NCBI GenBank assembly: GCA_026387235.1
Contig: JAPLMD010000004.1
Coordinates: 1-43,342, forward strand
DNA from: Candidatus Omnitrophota bacterium
GTDB taxonomy: Bacteria; Omnitrophota; Gorgyraeia; Gorgyraeales; Gorgyraeaceae
Length of the DNA: 43,342 bases
Direction: 5' to 3'
In this document: one piece after another, positions 34,827 through 43,151 of the stretch
How positions within the stretch are numbered: position 1 is the first letter of the stretch
Layout of the letters: each line of letters begins with the position of its first letter
Made by a program: the position numbers and the translations under genes
Notes under the pieces: model-generated
What the model saw: only the letters and a program-made list of their open reading frames with translations
The model's database searches: none
Told to the model about the DNA's origin: nothing

Positions 34827-36545
34827 ATGTATTCACTTAAAGAACGCCTGATAGAGTTATTGATAAACAATAAAGCCATATCAAAAGCTCATCTGGATAA
34901 GGCATTGAAGATCCAGAAAGAAAAGGGCGGTTCTCTCAAAAATATCCTCGTTCAATCAGATTTCATAACAGAAAAAGATCTGATGTCAGTTCTTAGCCAG
35001 GGCCTTGGTATTCCGACTATATCTCTATCGCGTTTTAAAATAGATCCGGAATTTTTAAAGCTTATTCCGCGCGACGTGGCAAATAAATATCAGATAATTC
35101 CTGTTTCAAGGGTTGGCAGCATGCTTACTGTTGCCATGTCGGATCCATTGAACATATTCGCGATAGATGACCTCAGGTCTCTCACGGGCCTTGATATAGG
35201 CATCATCATTACTTCTCAGAAAGAGATTCAGGATGCAATTGATCAATATTACGGAGAGAGCACTCACAAAGTAATAGAAGAATTGATGGAAGATTTAAAG
35301 ACGCAGGAAATGGAGATTATTCAGGTAGGAGAATCAGATGAAAAGGTAGATTCCGAGCGGCTCTTCAGGCTGGTGGAAGAAGCGCCGGTCGTGAAATTGA
35401 CAAACATGATTTTGGAGAACGGGATAAGAGCCAAGTCCAGCGATATACTTATAGAACCTATGGAAAATTCAGTGCGCATCAGATACAGGGTGGATGGGGC
35501 ATTAAAAGAGATGGAATCGCTTCCGAAAAGCATGCATGAATCCGTAGTTTCGAGAATAAAGGTTATGTCTGAGCTGAATATTGCTGAGCGCCGCCTTCCG
35601 CAGGACGGCAGGTTCCAGTTGCATATAAATAATAATAACGTAGATTTCAGGGTGAGCATCCTTCCTTCAAGTAAGGGCGAAAAAGTAGCGTTGAGAGTCC
35701 TGGATAAATCTCAGGGGATACTAGATATAGATAAATTAGGATTCAGCAGGCATGATTTGGATAAGCTGAAAAAATGCGTTTCCAGGCCTCATGGCATGAT
35801 ACTTGTCTGCGGCCCGACCGGAAGCGGAAAGACCACGACGCTCTATTCTTTGATGAAATACGTCCACACGCCTGAGAAAAATATTATAACCGTAGAAGAC
35901 CCTATTGAATATCAGATAGAAGGTATTAATCAGGTTACAGCCAGGGTAGAGGCAGGCCTTACGTTTGCGAGCGCTCTGAGGTCAATTCTTAGGCAGGATC
36001 CTGACGTGATAATGATAGGAGAGATAAGAGATTTTGATACAGTGGACATAGCGATAAAATCCGCTCTCACAGGCCATCTGGTATTAAGCACGCTTCACAC
36101 GACTACTGCTCCGGGCTCAGTGGTACGCCTTGTAAATATGGGCTGCGAACCTTTTTTAATAAGCGCGTCGCTTATCGCTATAGTTGCTCAAAGGCTCATA
36201 CGAAAATTGTGCCCTAAATGCAGGGATGCCTATAAACCCGGCGAGGTTTTATGCGCAAAGCTTGGGATTGATGTAAAAAAAATAAAAGATATTTCATTCT
36301 ATAGGGCAAAAGGATGCAGCGTTTGTTTAAATACAGGGTATTCCGGCAGGGTGGGCATATGCGAAGTGCTTCCGATCACGCCTGTCATAAGAGAGCTTGT
36401 TTTGAAACGCGCCAGAGAAAATGAAGTAAAGCAAGCTGCCCGCAATGAAGGAATGAGGACGTTGCGCGAAGACGGTGTTTTAAAGGTTTTAGCAGGCCTT
36501 ACCAGCCTTGAAGAAATATTGCGCCTAACAGTAGCGGATGAATAA
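34827..36545 (+). CDS. pilB: Type IV pilus assembly ATPase PilB/GspE family, copy 1
   Basis: MshEN domain, Walker A GPTGSGKTTTL, RSILRQDPDVIMIGEIRDFDT, CPKC...CSVC zinc motif. Confidence 0.94.
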   Translation: MYSLKERLIELLINNKAISKAHLDKALKIQKEKGGSLKNILVQSDFITEKDLMSVLSQGLGIPTISLSRFKIDPEFLKLIPRDVANKYQIIPVSRVGSMLTVAMSDPLNIFAIDDLRSLTGLDIGIIITSQKEIQDAIDQYYGESTHKVIEELMEDLKTQEMEIIQVGESDEKVDSERLFRLVEEAPVVKLTNMILENGIRAKSSDILIEPMENSVRIRYRVDGALKEMESLPKSMHESVVSRIKVMSELNIAERRLPQDGRFQLHINNNNVDFRVSILPSSKGEKVALRVLDKSQGILDIDKLGFSRHDLDKLKKCVSRPHGMILVCGPTGSGKTTTLYSLMKYVHTPEKNIITVEDPIEYQIEGINQVTARVEAGLTFASALRSILRQDPDVIMIGEIRDFDTVDIAIKSALTGHLVLSTLHTTTAPGSVVRLVNMGCEPFLISASLIAIVAQRLIRKLCPKCRDAYKPGEVLCAKLGIDVKKIKDISFYRAKGCSVCLNTGYSGRVGICEVLPITPVIRELVLKRARENEVKQAARNEGMRTLREDGVLKVLAGLTSLEEILRLTVADE

Positions 36546-36551
36546 AAATAT

Positions 36552-38183
36552 ATGGCTAAATCTTTAAAAGACAGATTAATGCAGGCGCTGGTTGACAGCA
36601 AGCTTATCACGCAAAAAGATCTTGAGAAAGCCAAGAATATTCAGATTAAAGACGGCGGCGGAAGTCTCGGCAGAATACTTGTCAAAGAAGGCTTATTGAG
36701 CGAAAAAGACCTGATGTCCGTGATGAGCAAGGAGCTCAGAATGCCAGCTATTGATCTTTCAAAGTATAAAGTGGATGAAGATTGCGTAAAGCTGATACCT
36801 GAATCGATGGCAAGGCAATGCAGGGTTATTGCCATATGTAAGTTTTCTACTTCTTTGGTAGTGGCCATGGTAGACCCATTGAACATATTTGCGATAGATG
36901 ACCTGAAGGCTCTTACAAAATTTAGCGTAGAGCCTGTCCTGAGCACTGAAACCGACATACTGGATGCCATAGACAGGTTATATAATTCAGAAGACAGGTC
37001 TCTGTCGGACGTTATTAAAAATACGGAAGATTCCAATCTCGAAGTCATAAGCTTGACAAAAGAGGAATTTGACATTAGCGAGGCTGTTCTGGAAGGGGAG
37101 ACGCCGCCTATTGTCAAGATAGTGAATTTGATAATCCAGGAGGCTTTAAGAAAAAGGGCTTCTGATATTCACATTGAATCCGAAGAAGATTATCTTCGCG
37201 TGAGATATAGGATTGACGGAAACCTTCAGGAGGCTTTAAAAATACCAAAGAAGAATCAGAATGCGGTGCTGGCGAGATTAAAGATCATGTCAGGTATGAA
37301 TATTACCGAGTCAAGGATGCCTCAGGACGGGAGATTTAAGATAAGGATGCAAAAGAAAGAAGTGGATTTCAGGGTATCCATGCTGCCGACAGCTTTTGGG
37401 GGCAAGGTGGTTTTAAGGGCGCTTGATAAAGCCAATCTTTCAATGGGCCTTGACGCGCTTGGTTTTTCCAGCGATACCCTCGCGAGGTTTAAAGAGGCAA
37501 TAGCAAAGCCTTTCGGCATGATACTTGTGACTGGCCCGACTGGAAGCGGGAAATCCACGACTCTTTATTCAGTGATAAATCAAATGAATACCCCTGAGAA
37601 AAATATTATAACCATTGAAGATCCGGTTGAATATCAGGTAGAAGGGATAACGCAGATACAGGCAAATTCCGACATAGGGCTGACCTTTGCAAACGGGCTG
37701 CGCTCGTTATTAAGGCAGAGCCCTGATATTATAATGATAGGAGAAATAAGGGATTCTGAAACTGCGGATATCGCGATAAAGGCGTCTCTTACAGGGCAAT
37801 TGGTGTTAAGCACGCTTCATACGAATGACGCGCCTACTGCTATTTCCAGGCTTATGGATATGGGCATAGAGCCTTTTTTGATAGCGAGTTCTCTGGTGCT
37901 TGTGGCTGCGCAGAGGCTGTGCAGGGTGATATGTAAAAGCTGCAATAACAAAGGCTGTAAGAAGTGCAATTCAACCGGTTATTTAGGAAGGATAGCTATA
38001 CTTGAGGCATTGGCAGTGGACGATAAAATCCGCGAGATGATAATAGAAAAAGTTTCCGTGGACGACATAAGAAATTATGCTGTTTCAAAGGGAATGAAGA
38101 CGCTGCGCGACGATGGCATGGAAAAACATAAGAACGGCGTGACTACTTTGGAAGAGGTTGCGCGCGTAACAATAGAGGAGTAG
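36552..38183 (+). CDS. pilB: Type IV pilus assembly ATPase PilB/GspE family, copy 2
   Basis: MshEN domain, Walker A GPTGSGKSTTL, RASDIHIE, RSLLRQSPDIIMIGEIRDSET, CKSC..CKKC zinc motif. Confidence 0.94.
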   Translation: MAKSLKDRLMQALVDSKLITQKDLEKAKNIQIKDGGGSLGRILVKEGLLSEKDLMSVMSKELRMPAIDLSKYKVDEDCVKLIPESMARQCRVIAICKFSTSLVVAMVDPLNIFAIDDLKALTKFSVEPVLSTETDILDAIDRLYNSEDRSLSDVIKNTEDSNLEVISLTKEEFDISEAVLEGETPPIVKIVNLIIQEALRKRASDIHIESEEDYLRVRYRIDGNLQEALKIPKKNQNAVLARLKIMSGMNITESRMPQDGRFKIRMQKKEVDFRVSMLPTAFGGKVVLRALDKANLSMGLDALGFSSDTLARFKEAIAKPFGMILVTGPTGSGKSTTLYSVINQMNTPEKNIITIEDPVEYQVEGITQIQANSDIGLTFANGLRSLLRQSPDIIMIGEIRDSETADIAIKASLTGQLVLSTLHTNDAPTAISRLMDMGIEPFLIASSLVLVAAQRLCRVICKSCNNKGCKKCNSTGYLGRIAILEALAVDDKIREMIIEKVSVDDIRNYAVSKGMKTLRDDGMEKHKNGVTTLEEVARVTIEE

Positions 38184-38206
38184 CGAAGCGAGCTTCGCGC
38201 AATATT

Positions 38207-39409
38207 ATGCCGACATTTAAATATATAGCAAAAGAAATTACCGGAAAAACAGTCATCGGGATTCTGGAATATTCAGACAAAGCCCTTCTGATAGATGCGC
38301 TTCGTAAAAAAGGGCTTGTGATAATTTCCATAGAAGAAACCGCAAAGAGAAGATCTGTATCTTTAGGGGGCAGTGTAAAGCTGGAAGAGATAGTTATATT
38401 TTCCAGACAGCTTGCCACCATGGTGGATAGCGGCATACCTCTGGTTCAGGCCCTGGATATTTTATGCGAACAGATAGAGAAGCCTGTTTTTAAAAATATC
38501 CTGGCAAAGATAAAAGATGACATAGAAACCGGTTCAAGCCTTTCGGATGCGCTCGCAAGGCACCCTGCGGTATTTTCAACTCTTTATGTAAATATGGTAA
38601 GGGCAGGCGAATCAAGCGGAGCGCTGGACGATATACTGGACAGGCTTGCGGCGTATCTTGAAAAATCAAGCATGCTGCAGAGAAAAGTAAAATCCAGCCT
38701 TGTTTACCCAACCGTCGTAATAATAATGGCAATGCTTATAACGCTCGTCATGCTTTTGAAGGTTATTCCGACTTTTAAAGGCATATTTGCGATGTTGGGC
38801 GGGACGCTGCCCTTGCCTACGAGAATCCTGATCCTTGTAAGCGATACCATAAGAGAGATGTTTTTATATGTGGTGGCAGTGATTATCGCCATTGTATTTG
38901 CGTTAAAAAAGTATATGAGGACTCCTCAGGGAAAGGAAAACTTTGACAAAATGCTTCTAGCTATGCCTGTTTTGGGCACTCTTTTTAGAAAGGTGGCTGT
39001 TGCAAAATTTTCAAGGACGTTTGCGACGCTTGTTAAAAGCGGCGTGCCGATACTCGTTTCATTGGAAATAGTGGGTAAAACCGCAGGGAATGCTGTTATA
39101 GAAAAGGCAGTGGAGTCTGTGCGAAACGGCATAAAAGAAGGCGAGAACATAGCAGACCCTCTGGCCAAGAGCGGCGCTTTTCCTCCGATGGTAGTCAGAA
39201 TGATCAAGGTAGGAGAGCAGACAGGCGAACTCGAAAAAATGCTCACTAAAATAGCTGATTTTTATGAAGACCAGGTAGACGCTGCTGTAAGCGGCCTCAC
39301 CAGCCTTATAGAACCTTTGATTATAGCTTTCCTCGGCGTAGTGATAGGCGGTATAGTAATTGCCATGTTCTTGCCCGTATTCAAGCTAACAGAAATTATC
39401 GCGCGTTAG
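38207..39409 (+). CDS. pilC: Type IV pilus inner-membrane platform protein PilC/GspF
   Basis: FSRQLATMVDSGIPLVQALDIL, ARHPAVFSTLYVNMVRAGESSGALDDILDRLA, GLTSLIEPLIIAFLGVVIGGIVIAMFLPVF. Confidence 0.96.
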   Translation: MPTFKYIAKEITGKTVIGILEYSDKALLIDALRKKGLVIISIEETAKRRSVSLGGSVKLEEIVIFSRQLATMVDSGIPLVQALDILCEQIEKPVFKNILAKIKDDIETGSSLSDALARHPAVFSTLYVNMVRAGESSGALDDILDRLAAYLEKSSMLQRKVKSSLVYPTVVIIMAMLITLVMLLKVIPTFKGIFAMLGGTLPLPTRILILVSDTIREMFLYVVAVIIAIVFALKKYMRTPQGKENFDKMLLAMPVLGTLFRKVAVAKFSRTFATLVKSGVPILVSLEIVGKTAGNAVIEKAVESVRNGIKEGENIADPLAKSGAFPPMVVRMIKVGEQTGELEKMLTKIADFYEDQVDAAVSGLTSLIEPLIIAFLGVVIGGIVIAMFLPVFKLTEIIAR

Positions 39410-39429
39410 TAAAATTTTTGGAGCATGAA

Positions 39430-39458
39430 TTGACATATGCTGCGGGATAATGTATACT
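39430..39458 (+). promoter_or_regulatory. Putative promoter P1 for the riboswitch transcript
   Basis: TTGACA-N17-TATACT. Confidence 0.75.
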
Positions 39459-39489
39459 TTTATATAGAGGGGAAATTAATATTTTTAGA

Positions 39490-39582
39490 AGTCCATTGAT
39501 AAGGGTAAACCATTCGAAAGAATGGGGCGCAAAGCTTTAGAGCCTAAAAGTCCGGAGGGACTTATGGTTGTCAGCTGCCAAA
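39490..39582 (+). ncRNA. Cyclic-di-GMP-I (GEMM-I) riboswitch aptamer
   Basis: AAGGGTAAACCATTCGAAAGAATGGGGCGCAAAGC...AGCCTAAAAGTCCGGAGGGACTTATGGTTGTCAGCTGCC: CCATTC-GAAA-GAATGG stem with tetraloop, conserved GCGCAAAGC and CCTAAA. Closely parallels the Vibrio Vc2 GEMM-I sequence. Confidence 0.9.
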
Positions 39583-39608
39583 AGGATAATATAAAAGGCT
39601 TTAAAGCA

Positions 39609-39642
39609 GCTCATTTTTCAATGGGAAAAGTGAGCCTTTTTT
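39609..39642 (+). terminator. Intrinsic terminator forming the riboswitch expression platform
   Basis: GCTCATTTTTC-aatggg-AAAAGTGAGC followed by CTTTTTTG. Confidence 0.75.
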
Positions 39643-39667
39643 GTATAGAAAGGGGGTGGTATCCTGC

Positions 39668-39695
39668 TTGACAAAAGTATTTTGTATGATATACT
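39668..39695 (+). promoter_or_regulatory. Second promoter P2 between the riboswitch terminator and pilA
   Basis: TTGACA-N16-TATACT. Confidence 0.65.
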
Positions 39696-39752
39696 CATAA
39701 ACAGTGAGTATGTGCAACGCCCTAATCTTAGGGAAGAAAGGAGGAGAGGGAA

Positions 39753-40202
39753 ATGTTGAAGCTAAGAGGAAAACATGGTTTTACGCTCGTAGAAATAATG
39801 ATAGTCGTCGCAATCATATCTCTATTAGCAGCAATAGCAATTCCAAACTTACTGCGAGCAAGACATAATGCCAATGAAGCAGCCGGGATAGCAGCTCTGA
39901 GGACAATAAGCACAGCGTGCGAAAGTTACCGCGCAGCTCAGACACCTACGACGTATCCGACAACAAATCTTTTATTGCTCAGCTCGGCAGTGCCGCCTTA
40001 TATTGATGTCAGCTTAGCAAGTGCTGTGGATGCAAACAACACGAAGCAGGGGTATTATTTTACATATGCATGGGTAAATGCTAATCAGTATACCTGTTTG
40101 GCAACTCCCGCTGTACCCGGCACGACAGGCACCCGTATTTTCTTCGTGGATGAAAGCGGAGTAATAAGGCTTAATAATGCATCGGGCGCGCCGATAGAAT
40201 AA
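39753..40202 (+). CDS. pilA: Type IV pilin / major prepilin
   Basis: GFTLVEIMIVVAIISLLAAIAIPNLLRARHNANEAAG prepilin signal, short globular domain; AGGAGG upstream. Confidence 0.95.
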   Translation: MLKLRGKHGFTLVEIMIVVAIISLLAAIAIPNLLRARHNANEAAGIAALRTISTACESYRAAQTPTTYPTTNLLLLSSAVPPYIDVSLASAVDANNTKQGYYFTYAWVNANQYTCLATPAVPGTTGTRIFFVDESGVIRLNNASGAPIE

Positions 40203-40222
40203 GATATTATTGGTATTATTTC

Positions 40223-40258
40223 AAAAAAGTGCCACGCATATGCGTGGCACTTTTTTTT
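40223..40258 (+). terminator. Rho-independent terminator after pilA
   Basis: AAAAAAGTGCCACGCATATGCGTGGCACTTTTTTTT, 17-bp arms. Confidence 0.85.
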
Positions 40259-40259
40259 G

Positions 40260-40416
40260 TCAAGCGAATTCGAAGAATTCGCTTGATCCTGAAGCTGCGA
40301 CGAGATACTTCGATTTCTCTTATTCATCGGAATCTCAGTATGAAATTTTCTATTGAAAATTTCAAAAGAAGCAGCTGAAGGATCTTTGGAGATTCCGCAA
40401 AAGCCTTTGCGGAATC
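40260..40416 (+). other. Multi-hairpin structured region between pilA and pilM (candidate leader RNA or nested palindromic elements)
   Basis: TCAAGCGAATTC-gaa-GAATTCGCTTGA; TGAAATTTTC-tatt-GAAAATTTCA; GATTCCGCAAA-agcc-TTTGCGGAATC; long-range CGGAATCTC/GAGATTCCG and GATCCTGAAGCTGC/GCAGCTGAAGGATC. Confidence 0.6.
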
Positions 40417-40568
40417 AAACAAAAATAAACGCCAGTTGGCATTTTTGCTTGACTTTTAAGCCATAATCGTATAATTTATTATAAATGAAATCAAAAATAC
40501 GAGTTACGTTAGTTGAGATAATTTTGTATATAGCGTATATAAGTATTTAATATAGGAGCTAGGTAATA

Positions 40569-41552
40569 ATGGTAAGGCCTGTTGGGATTGACATAGGAAC
40601 CAGCAGCATAAAGCTGATAGAGCTTCAGGATAAAAAGGGCAAGCTTGAACTTTTGAAATGCGCTGCTAACGCCATTTCAGGCGAAGATGTAAAAACAAGC
40701 TTGAAAGATTTGCTGGCCCTTTCAAAACTATCTTCGAAACGCGCTAATATATCCTTATCAGGGCTGTCTGTCATCGTGAGATATATTGAGATGCCTCCGA
40801 TGAAAAAAGAAGAGCTTAGAAGCGCGATAAAATTTGAAGGGGGGAAATACATACCGTTCGACATAAATGAGGCAATATTGGACTCGGCTGTGCTGGATAA
40901 AAGCCCTTCAGGCGCTGCTAATAGGGTGCTTCTAGTGGCTGCCAAGAAAGATAGGGTAAATGGCTGCATGGAGATGTTTAAAGAGATTGGATTGGAGATA
41001 GCTTCCATAGGTGTGGATACCATGGCAATGTTAAATTCGTTTCAGAGATTAGGCCTGGAGAACAAGCAGGAAAGTGTTTATGCCATGATAAATATCGGAG
41101 CCAGATTTTCAAACATGAATATAATCAGTAAGGGGTATCCATATTTTACGAGGGATATAATGTGGGGAGGAGCAGGTCTTACCAATAAGATCAAGGAACT
41201 GTCAGGGTTAAGCGCGGATGATGCGGAGTTATTAAAGTGTAGTCCCGGCGAAAGAAAAACAGAAATTGCAAACGCTTTAATGCCTGCGCTTGAAAAATTT
41301 ATATCAGAGATCCGTATGTCATTTGATTATTACGAAACGCAGTTTGGCAGAAATATAGAGAGGCTTTATATAAGCGGCGGCGCTTCGTATCTTTTTAATA
41401 TGCGGGATTTTTTAAAAGAAAATCTGGGTACGGAAATCGTTTCGTGGAATCCGTTTGAGGGCATTAAAATTTTGGACGAGTCGGTTGATAAAAGTCTCAT
41501 GAATTCTCCGGCTCAGTTTGCGGTAGCGCTTGGATTGGCGCTGAGGAAATAA
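40569..41552 (+). CDS. pilM: Type IV pilus assembly protein PilM
   Basis: VGIDIGTSSIKLIELQ, MKKEELRSAIKFEGGKYIPFDINEAILD, actin-like fold motifs. Confidence 0.94.
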   Translation: MVRPVGIDIGTSSIKLIELQDKKGKLELLKCAANAISGEDVKTSLKDLLALSKLSSKRANISLSGLSVIVRYIEMPPMKKEELRSAIKFEGGKYIPFDINEAILDSAVLDKSPSGAANRVLLVAAKKDRVNGCMEMFKEIGLEIASIGVDTMAMLNSFQRLGLENKQESVYAMINIGARFSNMNIISKGYPYFTRDIMWGGAGLTNKIKELSGLSADDAELLKCSPGERKTEIANALMPALEKFISEIRMSFDYYETQFGRNIERLYISGGASYLFNMRDFLKENLGTEIVSWNPFEGIKILDESVDKSLMNSPAQFAVALGLALRK

Positions 41553-42133
41553 TGATAGAAATAAATTTATTACCTGAAGAGCTGAGGAAGAAAAAATCAG
41601 AGCCTGCTTTCAATCTGAGCATAGAGGCGGAAAAACTGAAATTCCTGGCAATTGGCGGAACTATAGGAATTTTAATATTAATCGTAATAGCGCTGTCTTT
41701 GGGATCTTTTATCAGAAAAGCTCAGATAAACAGCTTGCTGGCAAGAGAAAAAATTTTTTCTGACAGGTTTTCCCGTGTAGATAGTATAAATAAAGAGATA
41801 GCTGTCCTGAAAGCTAAAATGGCTGTTTTGGATCAGCTTACAAAGAGAAAATTTTTGTGGACCGAGAAATTGAATCAGCTTTCAGATTTGATCTTGCCTG
41901 GTATATGGTTCACCCATGCATATACTGATTCCGAGAGCAGGCTGATAATAGAAGGCATCGTGATTTCAAAAAGCGAAGAGGCAATGGCTTTTGTAGGAAA
42001 ATTCATGAAAAATATAAAGGACGACCAGCAGTTTTTCAAGGACTTTAAGAATATAAGGCTGGAATCCGTCCAGAGAGAAAATAAAGAGGAAAGAGACGTG
42101 GTGAATTTTAAGATATCTCTTTATTTCCTATAA
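41552..42133 (+). CDS. pilN: Type IV pilus assembly protein PilN
   Basis: MIEINLLPEELRKKK start and a single TM; position after pilM. Confidence 0.92.
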   Translation: MIEINLLPEELRKKKSEPAFNLSIEAEKLKFLAIGGTIGILILIVIALSLGSFIRKAQINSLLAREKIFSDRFSRVDSINKEIAVLKAKMAVLDQLTKRKFLWTEKLNQLSDLILPGIWFTHAYTDSESRLIIEGIVISKSEEAMAFVGKFMKNIKDDQQFFKDFKNIRLESVQRENKEERDVVNFKISLYFL

Positions 42134-42134
42134 A

Positions 42135-42698
42135 ATGGCAGATCAAAAAGAAAAACAAAAAATATACGTACTGATTGTAATATTCGGCATCGCAGGGTTC
42201 GCGCTCTATTACAACCTTCTTTTAAAGCCCCTGTTTTCAAGTTTTATTGCAAAAAATAAAGAATACCGCATTGTGAGAGACAGGGTGAAGAGCGAAGAGA
42301 TAATGATTGCCAATGAAGATGCGATAAAAAGGCAGCATGAAAATTTTGAAAAACAAGGGGATAACCTTGAAAGAAGACTGCCTAGCCAGGATCAGATTTC
42401 AAGCCTTCTTGAGGATTTTTCAAATGTTGCGGAATCTTCTGGGGTTAAGATACTCAAGATAAAGCCGCTGGAAGCGTCTGTTGCCGCATCCAAGCAAAAA
42501 GTTACTAATAGCGCTTATTCTGAATTTCCGATTTTAATAGAAGCCAGGGCAGGATACCACCAGCTCGGAGATTTTGTAAATAAAATAGAGAACATGGACA
42601 GGTTTATAAAGGTTACGGACATGGATGTGGCAGGCATTGATAAAGACCCCCGCCATCACGATATAAAAATGAGGATAATCACCTATGTCTTGCAATAA
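42135..42698 (+). CDS. pilO: Type IV pilus assembly protein PilO
   Basis: TM plus coiled coil, LPSQDQISSLLEDFSNVAESSGVKILKIKP; position after pilN. Confidence 0.88.
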   Translation: MADQKEKQKIYVLIVIFGIAGFALYYNLLLKPLFSSFIAKNKEYRIVRDRVKSEEIMIANEDAIKRQHENFEKQGDNLERRLPSQDQISSLLEDFSNVAESSGVKILKIKPLEASVAASKQKVTNSAYSEFPILIEARAGYHQLGDFVNKIENMDRFIKVTDMDVAGIDKDPRHHDIKMRIITYVLQ

Positions 42699-43062
42699 AA
42701 ACCTTTCTTATTTGACAAAACGAGTTATACTCGTTTTGTCAATTAGCGGAATAACGCTTAGTCCGGTTTTTGCGGGAGAGGAATTTAAGTATAACGCGAA
42801 TTCCAGAAGAGATCCGTTTATTCCTCTTATTTCAGAGACAGGCGGGTACGCGTCTGATGCCTATGAGGCAAGCGCTATAGAAGATATACGGCTGGAAGGC
42901 ATTGTGTGGGATGACGTAAAGGGGTCCATAGCGATTATAAACGGAGAAATAGTGAAGGAAGGCGATTACCTGGGTTCTGTAAAGATTTTAAAAATAAATA
43001 AGGACAGCGTTGTTTTTGACGTTAACGGAGAAAGCTTGAAGATAGAGCTTAACGGGGATTAA
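42685..43062 (+). CDS. pilP: PilP-like protein
   Basis: Signal peptide; RRDPFIPL, IRLEGIVWDDVKGSIAIINGEIVKEGDYLGSVKILKI; position between pilO and pilQ. Confidence 0.75.
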   Translation: MSCNKNLSYLTKRVILVLSISGITLSPVFAGEEFKYNANSRRDPFIPLISETGGYASDAYEASAIEDIRLEGIVWDDVKGSIAIINGEIVKEGDYLGSVKILKINKDSVVFDVNGESLKIELNGD

Positions 43063-43151
43063 AGGTCCTTCGTCCCGAGCCGCTAGTAAGTAAAAATGAT
43101 GCGGCGAGGGACTCGGGATCAAATTTGCTTCGCAAATTTGGGAGGATTTAT

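Noticed and set aside
38183-38206. GCGAAGC-ga-GCTTCGC hairpin between pilB and pilC as another copy of the GIY-YIG-associated repeat
   Set aside because: Shares only a short GCGAAGC core; lacks the GTCATTGCGAG and GAAGCAATCTC ends.
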